Counted from the first letter of the stretch, positions 46,484 through 57,038 are shown. The stretch is DNA of 64,000 nt from Metabacillus sediminilitoris (GCF_009720625.1 NZ_CP046266.1:5437501-5501500), one strand, 5' to 3'. Made by a program: numbers and translations. The notes: a model not told the origin generated them from the letters alone.

Positions 46484-46513
46484 AAAAAAAGAGCCTAACA
46501 CAATGTTAGACTC
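46484..46513 (-). terminator. Terminator of the liv operon
   Basis: On the minus strand GAGTCTAACA pairs with TGTTAGGCTC, with one mismatch, and is followed by TTTTTTT. Confidence 0.88.
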
Positions 46514-46529
46514 TTTTCAAAGACCAGTT

Positions 46530-47237
46530 TTATAATCCGCCAAGGTACGCTTTTTTAATTTCCTCACTTGCTTGAAGTTCTGCTGCAGAGCCTGAAACGA
46601 CTACACTTCCCGTTTCAATCACATATGCACGGTTTGCAACAGATAATGCCATATTCGCATTTTGTTCAACAAGTAAAATGGTTGTACCATCACGATTGAT
46701 TTCTTCGATAATTTGAAAAATTGTTTTTACGATGAGTGGAGCTAACCCCATTGAAGGCTCATCAAGAAGAAGGAGCTTTGGCTTGGCCATAATGGCTCTT
46801 CCCATCGCAAGCATTTGCTGTTCCCCTCCGGAAAGCGTCCCAGATAATTGCTTTCTCCGTTCATGCAGTCTAGGAAAAAGACTATATACTTTTTCAAAGT
46901 CTTTACGAATCTCATTCTTATTCTTTCTTAAATAGGCGCCAAGCTCTAAATTTTCCTCTACAGACATATTTGCAAATACGCGACGCCCTTCTGGAACATG
47001 AGATATTCCTGCTTTAACAATTGATTGTGCCTGCTTACCTGAAATGGAACTTCCTAAGTATTCAATACTTCCTGACTTTGGCTTTATTAACCCGGAGAGA
47101 GTTTTTAAAAGAGTGCTTTTACCAGCTCCATTTGCACCAATCAATGTTACAATTTCTCCTTCATTAACTTCGAGAGAAACCCCTTTTAATGCTTGAATAT
47201 TCCCATAAAATACATCGATTTCATTAACCTTTAGCAT
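46530..47237 (-). CDS. livF: Branched-chain amino acid ABC transporter ATPase LivF
   Basis: 235 residues with Walker A GANGAGKST, signature LSGGEQQMLAMGRAIM, Walker B LLLLDEPSMGLAP and LVEQN, the LivF pattern. A TTG at 47249 is in frame, but GGAGAGGAGG lies 12 bases before ATG 47237 and none before the TTG. It overlaps livG by 14 bases. Confidence 0.92.
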   Translation of the reverse strand: MLKVNEIDVFYGNIQALKGVSLEVNEGEIVTLIGANGAGKSTLLKTLSGLIKPKSGSIEYLGSSISGKQAQSIVKAGISHVPEGRRVFANMSVEENLELGAYLRKNKNEIRKDFEKVYSLFPRLHERRKQLSGTLSGGEQQMLAMGRAIMAKPKLLLLDEPSMGLAPLIVKTIFQIIEEINRDGTTILLVEQNANMALSVANRAYVIETGSVVVSGSAAELQASEEIKKAYLGGL

Positions 47238-48018
47238 CGGAACTGTCAACCTCCTCTCCTAAATATGCCTCAATAACCTTCGGATGGTTTCTAATTACTT
47301 CTGGTGTTCCTTCTGCAATAAGCTGTCCATGATCAAGCACATAGATTCTTTCACATATACCCATTACTAATTTCATATCATGCTCAATTAATAATATGGT
47401 TAAATTGAATTTCCCTCTAATAAAGGCAATTAACTCCATAAGATCATGTGTTTCCTGCGGGTTCATCCCTGCAGCTGGTTCATCTAGTAATAATAACTTG
47501 GGACCTGCAGCTAATGCCCTCGCTATTTCTAACCGCCTCTGCTGCCCATACGGTAGGTTTTTCGCTTTTTCATCTTTATATTTATCAAGCTTGAAAATCT
47601 TTAGGAATTCCATTGATTTTTCTTCCATCTCTTTTTCACCTGAAAAATGGGAAGGTAAACGTAAAATCGAGCTAACAATGGAATGCTTTGCTAAAGTATG
47701 ATTAGCTACTTTTACATTATCTAACACAGAGAGCTCACTAAAAAGTCGAATATTTTGAAAGGTACGGCTGATGCCTTTGCGAGTTACTTGATATGGTGCC
47801 AATCCATTGAGACGTTTCCCATCAAACAAGATCTCCCCTTCAGTTGGCACATACACACCGGTTAACAGGTTAAAGCTTGTTGTTTTACCGGCACCATTTG
47901 GTCCAATAAGTCCTACTAGTTCTCCCTGATGAATTTCCATGTTAAAGCCTGAAACAGCCTTTAATCCACCAAATTGAATACCGGCACCTTGAACTTGCAG
48001 CAATGGTTTATTTGCCAT
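47224..48018 (-). CDS. livG: Branched-chain amino acid ABC transporter ATPase LivG
   Basis: 264 residues with Walker A GPNGAGKTT, the LivG hallmark GISRTFQNIRLF, signature LPYGQQRRLEIARAL and Walker B LLLLDEPAAGMNP. Energises the importer together with LivF. Overlaps livM by 11 bases. Confidence 0.94.
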   Translation of the reverse strand: MANKPLLQVQGAGIQFGGLKAVSGFNMEIHQGELVGLIGPNGAGKTTSFNLLTGVYVPTEGEILFDGKRLNGLAPYQVTRKGISRTFQNIRLFSELSVLDNVKVANHTLAKHSIVSSILRLPSHFSGEKEMEEKSMEFLKIFKLDKYKDEKAKNLPYGQQRRLEIARALAAGPKLLLLDEPAAGMNPQETHDLMELIAFIRGKFNLTILLIEHDMKLVMGICERIYVLDHGQLIAEGTPEVIRNHPKVIEAYLGEEVDSSDAKG

Positions 48019-48958
48019 AAGAGCCCCCTCCTTTCGTCGCTTTTCGCTTGCCGAATAGATCTGTTATTTCACGAGTACCCATCAATCCTTGCGGGCGATA
48101 TAACATGACAATAACCAATACTAAACTGTAGATAATCATACGTGTTTCTGGGAAGTCTTGCAGGAAGGTAGAAATGATTGTTAGTAATATAGCTGCTAAA
48201 ACCGCTCCTGATAAACTACCAAGACCACCTAATACAACATAGATTAAGATATCAAATGACTTTAAAAAGCCAAAATTCGTTGGTTGGATAATGTAAAAAT
48301 TATGAGAATATAATCCGCCTGCGATTCCTGCAAAGAAAGACCCAATCGTGAACGCAACAACTTTGTAATAGGTTGTGTTGATCCCCATTGCATCTGCCGC
48401 AATTTCATTTTCTCGAATCGAAATAGCTGCTCTACCATGCCTTGAGTTTGTAAAGTTCATAATGACTAGAATCGTAAGGAACAGACAAACGAAAGCATAT
48501 GTCCATGTTGTAAAATGGGATACCTGCATCCCTGCTGCACCGCCAACATACTCAATATTAAGGAAAACGATTCGGATGATTTCACCAAATCCTAGTGTAG
48601 CAATTGCTAAGTAATCGCCTCTTAATCGTAATGTTGGAATTCCTACAACTAAACCTGCCAAAGCAGCAACTAATCCGCCCGCTATCAATGCAACAGGAAA
48701 CGGCAGAAGTAATTTCATCGTTAATATAGCTGAAACATAAGCACCAACGGCTAAAAAGCCTGCATGTCCTATAGAGAATTGACCAGTTATCCCAATAACT
48801 AAGTGAAGGCTAACAGCTAATATGATGTTAATAGCGATATTAATTAACATATTGCTATAAAAAGGATTTAACATTCCACTGCTAATTAGAACCTGAGTTA
48901 TACCATAGCCTAGTATAGATAAGATTAAAAATAGCCAAAAACCTTTTGATTTTTTCAT
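48008..48958 (-). CDS. livM: Branched-chain amino acid ABC transporter permease LivM
   Basis: 316 residues, about nine membrane segments, with the LivM motifs GQFSIGHAGFLAVGAYVSA and RENEIAADAMGIN (the EAA loop), and GGLGSLSGAVLAA. It forms the channel with LivH. Confidence 0.94.
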   Translation of the reverse strand: MKKSKGFWLFLILSILGYGITQVLISSGMLNPFYSNMLINIAINIILAVSLHLVIGITGQFSIGHAGFLAVGAYVSAILTMKLLLPFPVALIAGGLVAALAGLVVGIPTLRLRGDYLAIATLGFGEIIRIVFLNIEYVGGAAGMQVSHFTTWTYAFVCLFLTILVIMNFTNSRHGRAAISIRENEIAADAMGINTTYYKVVAFTIGSFFAGIAGGLYSHNFYIIQPTNFGFLKSFDILIYVVLGGLGSLSGAVLAAILLTIISTFLQDFPETRMIIYSLVLVIVMLYRPQGLMGTREITDLFGKRKATKGGGSYGK

Positions 48959-48971
48959 ATCATTGTTTCAC

Positions 48972-49847
48972 CTACACTTTCTCTCTTGAGTTTTTGCCAA
49001 AGATACCTGATGGTTTAAAAATGAGGATTAAAATAAGAATGATAAATGCTGCAGCATCTCTCCATAGAGAAAATCCTAATGCACTTACAACAGTTTCAGC
49101 TACACCAAGAACAAGTCCGCCGACCATGGCACCAGGAATAATTCCAATTCCGCCTAATACCGCTGCAATAAACGCCTTTAATCCTGGGATAATTCCCATT
49201 AGCGGTTCAATCTTCGTATAGTAAATTCCAAAAATAACTCCTGCTGCTCCAGCTAAAGCCGAACCGATGGCAAAAGTAGCAGAAATCGTCCGATCAACAT
49301 TGATTCCCATTAATCGGGCTGCATCGATATCATGTGAAACAGCACGCATTGCTTTACCGATTTTTGTTCGATGAACAATAAATTGCAGGATAATCATGAG
49401 ACCGACTGAAATAAGTAAAATAAATAAAGACTGACTACTAATTTTTGCGCCGAAAAGGTCAAATGTTGCATTTGGAAATACATTCGGATATGCTTCCGGC
49501 TGTGCTCCGCGAACATAGATTACACCGTATTCAATAAGAAGGGATACCCCGATTGCTGTAATTAATGCAGCAATTCTCGTCGCATTTCGCAGTCGTTTAT
49601 ATGCAATTCGCTCAATAAGTACTCCAAATACGGCACATGCTGCCATTGAAAGTAAGAGCGCTGGAACAAAACCTAATCCAAATCCTGTAATGGCGTAAAA
49701 ACCAATAAAGGAACCGACCATAAATACGTCACCATGGGCAAAGTTAATTAGTTTTATTATTCCATAAACCATTGTATACCCTAGCGCTATTAATGCATAA
49801 ATACTGCCAAGTGATATACCATTAATTAGTTGCTGCACCCACTCCAT
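48972..49847 (-). CDS. livH: Branched-chain amino acid ABC transporter permease LivH
   Basis: 291 residues, about eight membrane segments, with the LivH opening GISLGSIYALIALGYTMVYG and the motifs INFAHGDVFMVG and AVSHDIDAARLMGIN. The frame is open to 49913, but AAAAGGAGTG precedes ATG 49847 (MEWVQQ), the usual start of this family. Confidence 0.94.
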   Translation of the reverse strand: MEWVQQLINGISLGSIYALIALGYTMVYGIIKLINFAHGDVFMVGSFIGFYAITGFGLGFVPALLLSMAACAVFGVLIERIAYKRLRNATRIAALITAIGVSLLIEYGVIYVRGAQPEAYPNVFPNATFDLFGAKISSQSLFILLISVGLMIILQFIVHRTKIGKAMRAVSHDIDAARLMGINVDRTISATFAIGSALAGAAGVIFGIYYTKIEPLMGIIPGLKAFIAAVLGGIGIIPGAMVGGLVLGVAETVVSALGFSLWRDAAAFIILILILIFKPSGIFGKNSREKV

Positions 49848-49884
49848 ATTTTTCTTCACTCCTTTTAAAAATAATATCTTCATA

Positions 49885-49916
49885 AAAATGAAATGGGAGG
49901 ATAACCCCCCCATTTC
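49885..49916 (-). terminator. Stem-loop between livK and livH
   Basis: GAAATGGG (49890-49897) pairs with CCCATTTC (49909-49916) and on the minus strand is followed by ATTTTT. A leaky terminator here would keep binding protein above permease levels. Confidence 0.75.
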
Positions 49917-49935
49917 TTTTAGTTTATCCTATTGC

Positions 49936-51120
49936 TTAAGGATTTACTTTTGTTTTGAATACTGTCTTTCCATCTTTATATTCTAAAACTGTTGTTGTTT
50001 TAATTGGATGGTGATTCTCGTCAATTGTCACTTCACCTGTTACAAGGCGTAGATTTTTCGTGTCAGCTAGAGCATCTTTAATTTTAGTTGAATCAGTACT
50101 TCCAGCACGCTCAATTGCATCTTTTAATAGATATACAGAGTCATAACCTAAACCATTGAATGCATCAGGTGCTGCACCATCGTTTTTCTCTTTAAATGTT
50201 TTAACGAAGTTTTGGATCGTTTCATCTGGATCTTCAGCAGAGTAATGGTTTGTAATAAATGTGTTATTTAACGCTTCTGCACCAGCTAATTCAACTAACT
50301 TAGGTGAATCCCAGCCATCTCCACCCATAAGTGGAACTGTAATTCCCATTTCACGAGCTTGCTTTACAATAAGTCCTACTTCTTCATAATATCCTGGAAT
50401 AAAAATGAAGTCAGGATTTTCTGATTTAATACGTGTTAATGTTGAACGGAAGTCTGTATCTTTCGCTACATATGATTCTTCAGCTACAATTTTCCCGCCT
50501 GCTGCTTCAAATGTTTCTTTAAAAGAAGCTGCAAGTCCTTTTGCATAATCACTAGCATTATCAGCAAATATTGCCGCATTTTTTGCTTTTAATTCGCCTG
50601 CAGCAAAGTTAGCTGCTACTGTTCCTTGGAATGGATCAATAAATGAAGTACGGAAAACGAATTCGTTCACTGACCCATCTTCATTTACTGTTACGTTAGG
50701 ACTTGTTCCTGATGGTGTTAAAAGCACTGTTTTTGTATCATTTGCAATTTGTGCTTGTGCTACTGTATTACCACTAGTTGAGGCCCCGATGATTGCAGTT
50801 ACTTTATCTTGACTTGTTAATTTAATCGCAGCATTTGTTGCCTCAGACGCTTCTGATTTATTGTCTACCTTAACAAGTTCGATTTTTTTGCCGTCGATTC
50901 CGCCAGCCTCATTGATTTCTTCAACAGCCAGCTCAACACCCTTAGCATTAGATTGTCCATATGAAGCAACTGGACCTGATAATTCAAAGTTAACCCCGAT
51001 TTTAATGACATCTTCTGATGACCCGCCAGAAGTACTAGAACCGCCAGCAGAACACCCTGCTAAAATACCTGTAAATAACGTTGATGCTAAAAGAAATTTA
51101 GTAAATTTTCCTTTTATCAT
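49936..51120 (-). CDS. livK: Branched-chain amino acid-binding lipoprotein LivK type
   Basis: 394 residues: lipoprotein signal with lipobox LAGC (Cys23), Gly/Ser linker, then a type I periplasmic-binding fold starting VIKIGVNFELSGPVASYG with AIIGASTSGNTVAQA in the first lobe. First gene of the importer operon; AAGGGGA lies before the ATG. Probably induced when branched-chain amino acids are scarce, as CodY-like boxes lie upstream. Confidence 0.93.
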   Translation of the reverse strand: MIKGKFTKFLLASTLFTGILAGCSAGGSSTSGGSSEDVIKIGVNFELSGPVASYGQSNAKGVELAVEEINEAGGIDGKKIELVKVDNKSEASEATNAAIKLTSQDKVTAIIGASTSGNTVAQAQIANDTKTVLLTPSGTSPNVTVNEDGSVNEFVFRTSFIDPFQGTVAANFAAGELKAKNAAIFADNASDYAKGLAASFKETFEAAGGKIVAEESYVAKDTDFRSTLTRIKSENPDFIFIPGYYEEVGLIVKQAREMGITVPLMGGDGWDSPKLVELAGAEALNNTFITNHYSAEDPDETIQNFVKTFKEKNDGAAPDAFNGLGYDSVYLLKDAIERAGSTDSTKIKDALADTKNLRLVTGEVTIDENHHPIKTTTVLEYKDGKTVFKTKVNP

Positions 51121-51147
51121 AGTAATCCCCTTTTCTATCTTTTTTTG

Positions 51148-51225
51148 ATTTTTCTGAAAAAATAGTTCGTAACAACTGTTTATTCTTTTGAAAACTAGTT
51201 GTTAACTTTTTATTTTCTGAATAAT
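51148..51225 (-). promoter_or_regulatory. Two CodY-like boxes upstream of livK
   Basis: ATTTTTCTGAAAAAA (51148-51162) and TATTTTCTGAATAAT (51211-51225) each match the CodY consensus AATTTTCWGAAAATT at about 12 of 15 positions. A branched-chain amino acid importer is a natural CodY target. In such AT-rich DNA single matches are weak evidence. Confidence 0.45.
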
Positions 51226-51609
51226 AAAAGTATTGTAAAACAATTTTAGTCTTTCGTCTAGTATAATTTTTGTTTTATTGTAATATTTCTGAAATTTTTG
51301 TTTACAATCTATTAAATTAGTAATAATTTTTTGGATATCCTTAATAATATTACTATTATTGTCGATTTTTGGGTTATCTCCATCCTCTCTCATTTTTAAA
51401 TTAGATCACTATACTAAAATATGATAACTGTTATAGAGTCAAGTATAGTTCCTCTTAATCATCACTATTTATTACCACTTAATCTTATACATAAATAAGC
51501 TCCCTGCCATATTAGACAAGAAGCTTATTTCAACAACCCAACATTCACTTCTAAAACTCATATATGCTCACATTCAGGAACACGTAAAGTCTTTTACATG
51601 AATACTAGC
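51226..51609. other. Gene-free region between livK and the deaminase gene
   Basis: AT-rich and without a credible gene. It holds the distal part of the livK promoter region and an imperfectly terminator-like stem AAATAAGCT (51493-51501)/AGCTTATTT (51522-51530) downstream of the deaminase, with a 20-base loop and no good T run. Confidence 0.55.
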
Positions 51610-53322
51610 TTAAACACCGACAACGACTTGTACTACTTTCCCTTCATTAACATCGATCAAACCATAGTCAGTTATTTTTAGAGCAGGACTGACAGGGAGT
51701 GAAAGGGTGCTTAAGGACATAATCACATTGTAATGGTTGTACCCTAACGATTTTATCGAAGATGTTAACTGTTCTACTTTTTCAGAGATTACATCCAATG
51801 GCTCTTCAGATAAAATCCCTCCGACCGGAAGCATTAGCATCGATAAAATTTCACCATTGTCGACACAACAGATGCCTCCCTGATTCCGTATCACTTCATT
51901 TGCCGCAATCAGCATGTCCTTTTTATTATAACCAATCACTAAGAGATTGTGGTTATCATGTGAATAGGTAGTTGCGATGGCACCGCGCTTTAAAATATCG
52001 CCTCCGATTAAGCCTTGTGCCCTGTTGCCATTTTTCCCATACCGTTCAAAGGTCGCAATCAACCCATATGGACTTTCATCCCAACAAACCCTGCCATCTC
52101 TCACTTCAAGATGATCATGCTTTTCCTCGGTAAAGGTTGAGCCGTTTTTTACATTCATAATCCTGCACAAATATTGATCATCAGTATGTGGTACATGTAT
52201 ATCAAAATCGTCTTCAGTAAGATCTTTAAGCTTCACACTATGATAGAATGACTCTGGAAATTGTTTTTCCTTCATGGATTGTTTATATGGCTTTGATGAG
52301 TCATACGTCAACAAACCTCTTTTAAACACCATTTCAATATCAAAACTCTCCAGATTTGAAACAAGTAGAAAGTCAGCTACTTTTCCTGGAGCAATTGCAC
52401 CACGATCATACATTCTCATTCGCTGTGCAGGTGTATACGTACAAGCATAGATCGCCTTTTCTGGTTTCATCCCCATCTTGATTGCTTTCTTTAAAAGAAC
52501 ATTAAGATGTCCTCTTCTTTGAAAAGAGTCTGCCATAACATCGTCTGTAACAAAACAAAAATGCTCATCCACTTGTTTTTCTATCAAGTAATTTATGACT
52601 TCTGTTGTCATTGATTTTTCTTGTATTTCAAGAAACATTCCTGCAGAGATGCGGGCTTCCATTCCTTCTACCGTTTGGTGGGTATGATCGGAATTTACTC
52701 CTGCAGCTGCAACCATTTGTAAATCTAAGTCAAGTAGTTTTGGAACATGGCCTTCAATAATTAAATCCGGATAGTTGGAACGGATATGGGATAATATTTG
52801 ATTTGTTTTTCCGTCTGGATCAGAAATAATATCATAGTAGTTCATGATTTCGCCCAAGCATTTAATGCCTTCTGTTTGAATCAACTCATCAATATCACTG
52901 ATTTCAATTGATCCTCCTGTTGTTTCCATCGATGTTGCCGGTACGGAGCTAGGAATCGCATAAAACATATCGACAACACAATCTTTGCTTGCCTTAATCA
53001 TTTCCTTTACCCCCGAAATTCCGAAGACATTAGCCATTTCATGAGGTTCAGGTACAATCGTTGTTACGCCATTTTTAATTAATCCATAAGAGAAGGTAGA
53101 TGGTGTCACCATTGTGCTTTCGATGTGCAGATGGATATCAATCAAGCCTGGGATCATATATTTTCCCTTACCCTCAATAATTTGATCCGGACTGAATGTC
53201 TCCAATCCTCGTTCACCAACATACAAAAACTTACCGTCCTTGATGACAACATTACCTTTATCAAATGTTTTAAAATAGCTATTATAAACGTAGGTATCGA
53301 CTATGAGTAAATCGATTTTCAT
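51610..53322 (-). CDS. ade: Adenine deaminase-family amidohydrolase
   Basis: 570 residues of the AdeC family: metal motif PGLIDIHLHIEST (about 55-67), PEPHEMANVFG, EGHVPKL, and DHTHQTVEGMEARI, with the C-terminal AdeC domain (GGIL ... SLGYNHYNVIMSLSTLSLPV). AdeC deaminates adenine to hypoxanthine. The frame is open to 53376, but GGGGGAGAAGG precedes ATG 53322. It is the last gene of an operon with a nucleoside hydrolase and an ABC importer, which supports a purine substrate; a different aminopurine cannot be excluded. Confidence 0.88.
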   Translation of the reverse strand: MKIDLLIVDTYVYNSYFKTFDKGNVVIKDGKFLYVGERGLETFSPDQIIEGKGKYMIPGLIDIHLHIESTMVTPSTFSYGLIKNGVTTIVPEPHEMANVFGISGVKEMIKASKDCVVDMFYAIPSSVPATSMETTGGSIEISDIDELIQTEGIKCLGEIMNYYDIISDPDGKTNQILSHIRSNYPDLIIEGHVPKLLDLDLQMVAAAGVNSDHTHQTVEGMEARISAGMFLEIQEKSMTTEVINYLIEKQVDEHFCFVTDDVMADSFQRRGHLNVLLKKAIKMGMKPEKAIYACTYTPAQRMRMYDRGAIAPGKVADFLLVSNLESFDIEMVFKRGLLTYDSSKPYKQSMKEKQFPESFYHSVKLKDLTEDDFDIHVPHTDDQYLCRIMNVKNGSTFTEEKHDHLEVRDGRVCWDESPYGLIATFERYGKNGNRAQGLIGGDILKRGAIATTYSHDNHNLLVIGYNKKDMLIAANEVIRNQGGICCVDNGEILSMLMLPVGGILSEEPLDVISEKVEQLTSSIKSLGYNHYNVIMSLSTLSLPVSPALKITDYGLIDVNEGKVVQVVVGV

Positions 53323-53338
53323 TCCTTCTCCCCCTATG

Positions 53339-54403
53339 CTAATCAACAAGCACCATTTGGTCTTTCGGAATTTCAAGGATTACTTCCTGACCTGTACGGT
53401 AAGGAGTCGTCATTTCCTTATTCACCGTAAAATCACCTATGGATGTTTCAACAACATATTGAAAACTACGTCCAAGGTATGTGCTAATTTTTATTCGTCC
53501 AGCTACTCCATTTTCTGAATTGAGTTCAAGATTGCCTTTTTCTCGAATGATCAGATTATCTGGTCGGATTGCCCCTGTTTTCCCGGTTGTATTCGTCATC
53601 TGCGGATGTTTTTGGATACTAAATATTTGACCCGCTTTAATGAGTTCAATTCGATCCTCATGATCTGTCCGTTTGTCGAAATCAATAAAGTTTTTAAACC
53701 CAATAAAATCGGCAACAAATTTCGTCTCTGGAAATTTGTATATTTTGGTTGGATCGTCAAGCTGCTCAATGACCCCTTTATTCATAATTGCTACTTGATC
53801 TGAGATGGAGAAGCATTCCTCCTGATCGTGTGATACATAAACTGTGGTAATACCAAGCTCTTGTTGAATACGACGGATTTCCACTCTCATATTCACCCTT
53901 AAATTCGCATCGAGATTACTTAAAGGCTCATCGAATAAGAGGATATCAGGTTCAATAACGAGCGCCCTTGCAATCGCAACACGCTGCTTCTGACCCCCTG
54001 ACAGCTCACTAGGAAATCTTTTTTCAAATCCTTTTAAATCTACTATTTCTAAAACATTCATCACACGTTTTTCGATTTCACTTTTCGATACCTTTCTAAG
54101 GCGCAGGCCAAATGCAATATTATCGAAAATCGATAAATGTGGAAACAAGGCATAATTTTGAAACACAAAGCCAAAGTTTCGCTTGTTTACTGGTACTTTT
54201 GTATAATCCTTATCTTTAAATAAAAACTTCCCTTGATTAGCTTGAATAAATCCGGCAATTAAGCGTAAAGTGGTCGTTTTGCCACATCCGCTTGGACCAA
54301 GAAGTGAAACAAGCTTTCCTTTTTCAATCTCAAGGTTAAAGTCTTCTAAAATCGTTTGTTTATTGTAAGCAACAGCAATGTCTTGTAATGTAAATAAAGC
54401 CAT
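53339..54403 (-). CDS. ABC importer ATPase, PotA/spermidine-putrescine type
   Basis: 354 residues: Walker [10 protein letters not shown], signature [15 protein letters not shown], Walker [16 protein letters not shown], His switch VSHDQEE, and a C-terminal TOBE-type regulatory domain from about 240. The class is PotA/CysA-like. It probably powers uptake of a purine base or nucleoside, judged from the neighbouring enzymes. It starts 14 bp after the permease gene. Confidence 0.9.
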   Translation of the reverse strand: MALFTLQDIAVAYNKQTILEDFNLEIEKGKLVSLLGPSGCGKTTTLRLIAGFIQANQGKFLFKDKDYTKVPVNKRNFGFVFQNYALFPHLSIFDNIAFGLRLRKVSKSEIEKRVMNVLEIVDLKGFEKRFPSELSGGQKQRVAIARALVIEPDILLFDEPLSNLDANLRVNMRVEIRRIQQELGITTVYVSHDQEECFSISDQVAIMNKGVIEQLDDPTKIYKFPETKFVADFIGFKNFIDFDKRTDHEDRIELIKAGQIFSIQKHPQMTNTTGKTGAIRPDNLIIREKGNLELNSENGVAGRIKISTYLGRSFQYVVETSIGDFTVNKEMTTPYRTGQEVILEIPKDQMVLVD

Positions 54404-54417
54404 TCACTATTACCCCC

Positions 54418-55206
54418 TTATCGTTTAGTGAAATAAGATAGACCCATGAGCCTCTCTACCATAAACATGAAGAAAGCTGTAATGATCATGAGCAACACGG
54501 ATATAGCAGCAATTGTAGGATCAAAATAGTTCTCTACATAAGTCAGCATTTGAATCGGAAATGTACTGACACCGGGACCTGTCATAAATACAGAAATATC
54601 TACATTATTAAACGATTCTAAAAAAGCAATCATAATAGCAGCTAAAATACCAGATTTTATATTCGGAAGAACAATCGTAAAGAACGTTCTTAGTTTACTT
54701 GCCCCTAAGCTCTCACTTGCTTCTTCAATAGAGAAGTCAAAGTTTGATAAGCTTGAGGAGATCACACGGATGATAAACGGCAGCATAATAATCGTATGTC
54801 CTATAAATAATGCTGCATAAATTGGCAGCTGGTATACTCCGACAATATAACGTAAAAAGGAGAAACCAAGCACAATCCCCGGAATTAATATAGGTGAGAC
54901 GAAAATGGCATCTACTATATTTTTCCCTTTAAAGTCAAAACGGCTTAACGCATAGGCAGCAGGCACTCCAATTAAAAGCGCCAATAAATTTCCTGCTAGT
55001 GACACAATAATGGATGTCTTAAACGTAGTTAAGAACATTTGTACATCGAAAATATTTATATACCATTTGAAAGAAAATTGTTCTGGAGGGAATTTTAATA
55101 TATTGCCTCCTTCAAATGACGTAACAGATATAATAAGCAAAGGCCCTAGTAAAAAGACAAACACCAGGAATGTAAACAGGGCCAGTCCTCGATTTTTTTC
55201 CTGCAT
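54418..55206 (-). CDS. ABC importer permease, PotC type
   Basis: 262 residues, six membrane segments, with the binding-protein-dependent permease loop EEASESLGASKLRTFFTIVLPNI (about 161-183). It is second of the two permeases of the operon. AGAGGTGT precedes the ATG. Confidence 0.9.
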   Translation of the reverse strand: MQEKNRGLALFTFLVFVFLLGPLLIISVTSFEGGNILKFPPEQFSFKWYINIFDVQMFLTTFKTSIIVSLAGNLLALLIGVPAAYALSRFDFKGKNIVDAIFVSPILIPGIVLGFSFLRYIVGVYQLPIYAALFIGHTIIMLPFIIRVISSSLSNFDFSIEEASESLGASKLRTFFTIVLPNIKSGILAAIMIAFLESFNNVDISVFMTGPGVSTFPIQMLTYVENYFDPTIAAISVLLMIITAFFMFMVERLMGLSYFTKR

Positions 55207-55212
55207 ACACCT

Positions 55213-56034
55213 CTACCCCTTTGGATTTAATTTTTTAGCAATACTATTCATGATGGTAATAATAATGACTGTAACCACAATCATGATTGTTGCGACAACT
55301 GACGCTACTTGCCAATCATTCAGTGTCACCGCATTTTGATAAAGAAATGTTGCGATTACCCGTTGCTTGCCACCTAGTAGTGCTGGCGTTGTATAAGCAG
55401 TAAAGCTTCCGACAAAAACAAGGATACTTCCTATGACTAAACCGGGAACACATAGTGGAAGTACAACCTTTGAAAAGACGACTAGCTTTGATGCACCTAA
55501 GCTTTCAGCTGCTTTCAATAAATCTGTTTCAATATTTTCCATAACGCCAACAAGTGTTACGATAATTAAAGGCAAAAATAAATGAATCAATCCAATAATA
55601 ATGGCAGTTGGTGTATAAAGAATATCGAGTGGCTCTTCAATCAAGCCAGTGAATAGCAGGATGTTATTAAGCAAACCATTTTTCCCAATAATGATCATCC
55701 AGCTAAATGATCGGACAACCGAACTTGTTAGCAGTGGAAAAATGGTCAATAAAAGCATGATTGCCTTCGTTTTTGTTCCTAGTTTTGAAATATAATAAGC
55801 TGCTGGGAATCCAAGCAAAATACATATAATGGTTGTGAGCAGACTCACTCTAAGAGTCGTTAGGAGGATATCAACAAAATATCGATCTTTGAAAAACGCA
55901 AGGTATCCTTGAAAGGTAAAGCCATTTTCATTATAAAAAGTCGTTCCAATCGTTAAAATAATTGGAATGATCATAAAGATCGTTAAAAAAAGAACACCCG
56001 GCAACAGCAACAGGTAGACAAATCGTTTTTTCAT
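55213..56034 (-). CDS. ABC importer permease, PotB type
   Basis: 273 residues, six membrane segments, and the EAA loop KAAESLGASKLVVFSKVVLPL (about 178-198). It ends 6 bp before the second permease gene. Together they form the channel of the Pot-type importer. Confidence 0.9.
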   Translation of the reverse strand: MKKRFVYLLLLPGVLFLTIFMIIPIILTIGTTFYNENGFTFQGYLAFFKDRYFVDILLTTLRVSLLTTIICILLGFPAAYYISKLGTKTKAIMLLLTIFPLLTSSVVRSFSWMIIIGKNGLLNNILLFTGLIEEPLDILYTPTAIIIGLIHLFLPLIIVTLVGVMENIETDLLKAAESLGASKLVVFSKVVLPLCVPGLVIGSILVFVGSFTAYTTPALLGGKQRVIATFLYQNAVTLNDWQVASVVATIMIVVTVIIITIMNSIAKKLNPKG

Positions 56035-56084
56035 TCTCTAAACCCCTGTTCGAAATAAATTAGTAGACGAACTTTTACCGCCCG

Positions 56085-57023
56085 TTAATCTAAAGATGAA
56101 TTCATGATGCGGATAAACATGTCAAAAAACGCCTCAACATTCACGTCTAAACAAACATTTACATTTTTCGGTTTCATCAGCCGGTTTTGAAAGTCGCAAA
56201 CTGTCTGTCCATCACAAAGTTCACTTCGCACTTCTACATCAACATAGAATTTTTCTCTTGTAACAAGATCTTGTTGCAGGGCGACTCCCACAGCTAATGG
56301 ATCATGCATAGCACATGCCCAAATGCCATTACGTTCAAAATATCGTTTTCGGTAATCTGTCGTACTAGATCTTATATAATCTGCAAGTTTTTGGTTTTCA
56401 ATTAATTCAATATGCTCTTCAGTCAACAAAGCCTTTCTCGTGACATCCAATCCAACTTGTGTAATCGATTCAAACCCGGCATGGAGAACAATTTTTGCCG
56501 CTTCTGGATCAACATACATGTTATACTCTGCTGTTGGCGTCACATTGCCTCCTCCATGTACAACACCGCCCATAAAAATAACCTCTTTTACATGGTTAAT
56601 AATCTGAGGACACTTTTTCACTGCGAGTGCCAAGTTCGTAAGGGGTCCCGTCATGACTAATGTTACTTCGTTTGGAAAATTCAATATGGAATTAATAATA
56701 AAATCAGGAGCAAAACCATCATCTTGTTGTTTTTTAACCTTTATATCCATAAGGGCGCCGCCTAGACCATCTTCCCCATGAATACGATGCTCAAAAAAGG
56801 AATTTCGAAGAAGAGGGGCATTCGCCCCTTTAATGACTGATATTTCTCTTTCATCTAATAGATCAAGTATTTTACTGGTGTTTCTTGTGGCGGTATCGAG
56901 GGAAACATTCCCATTTACTGTTGTGATTCCTAAAATGTCAAACTGCTTACTCTTGACAGCAAGTATGATTCCAATTGCATCATCTATTCCTGTATCAACA
57001 TCGAGAATCAATTTTCTTTTCAT
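56085..57023 (-). CDS. Inosine-uridine-preferring nucleoside hydrolase family protein
   Basis: 312 residues of the IunH family. The calcium/ribose motif DVDTGIDDAIGI stands at residues 7-18, with NGNVSLDTATRN, a TGPLTNLAL segment and the downstream AMHDPLAVG metal aspartate (Asp near 240). The enzyme cleaves nucleosides to base and ribose. GAGGTG precedes ATG 57023; a GTG at 57032 is less likely. It lies between the binding protein and permease genes, which is unusual and suggests that imported nucleosides are hydrolysed directly. Confidence 0.9.
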   Translation of the reverse strand: MKRKLILDVDTGIDDAIGIILAVKSKQFDILGITTVNGNVSLDTATRNTSKILDLLDEREISVIKGANAPLLRNSFFEHRIHGEDGLGGALMDIKVKKQQDDGFAPDFIINSILNFPNEVTLVMTGPLTNLALAVKKCPQIINHVKEVIFMGGVVHGGGNVTPTAEYNMYVDPEAAKIVLHAGFESITQVGLDVTRKALLTEEHIELIENQKLADYIRSSTTDYRKRYFERNGIWACAMHDPLAVGVALQQDLVTREKFYVDVEVRSELCDGQTVCDFQNRLMKPKNVNVCLDVNVEAFFDMFIRIMNSSLD

Positions 57024-57038
57024 TGACGACACCTCTTT

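Noticed and set aside
51202..51393. 63-codon minus-strand frame upstream of livK
   Set aside because: Lys/Ile/Asn-rich frame in AT-rich promoter DNA that overlaps CodY-like boxes; no ribosome site.
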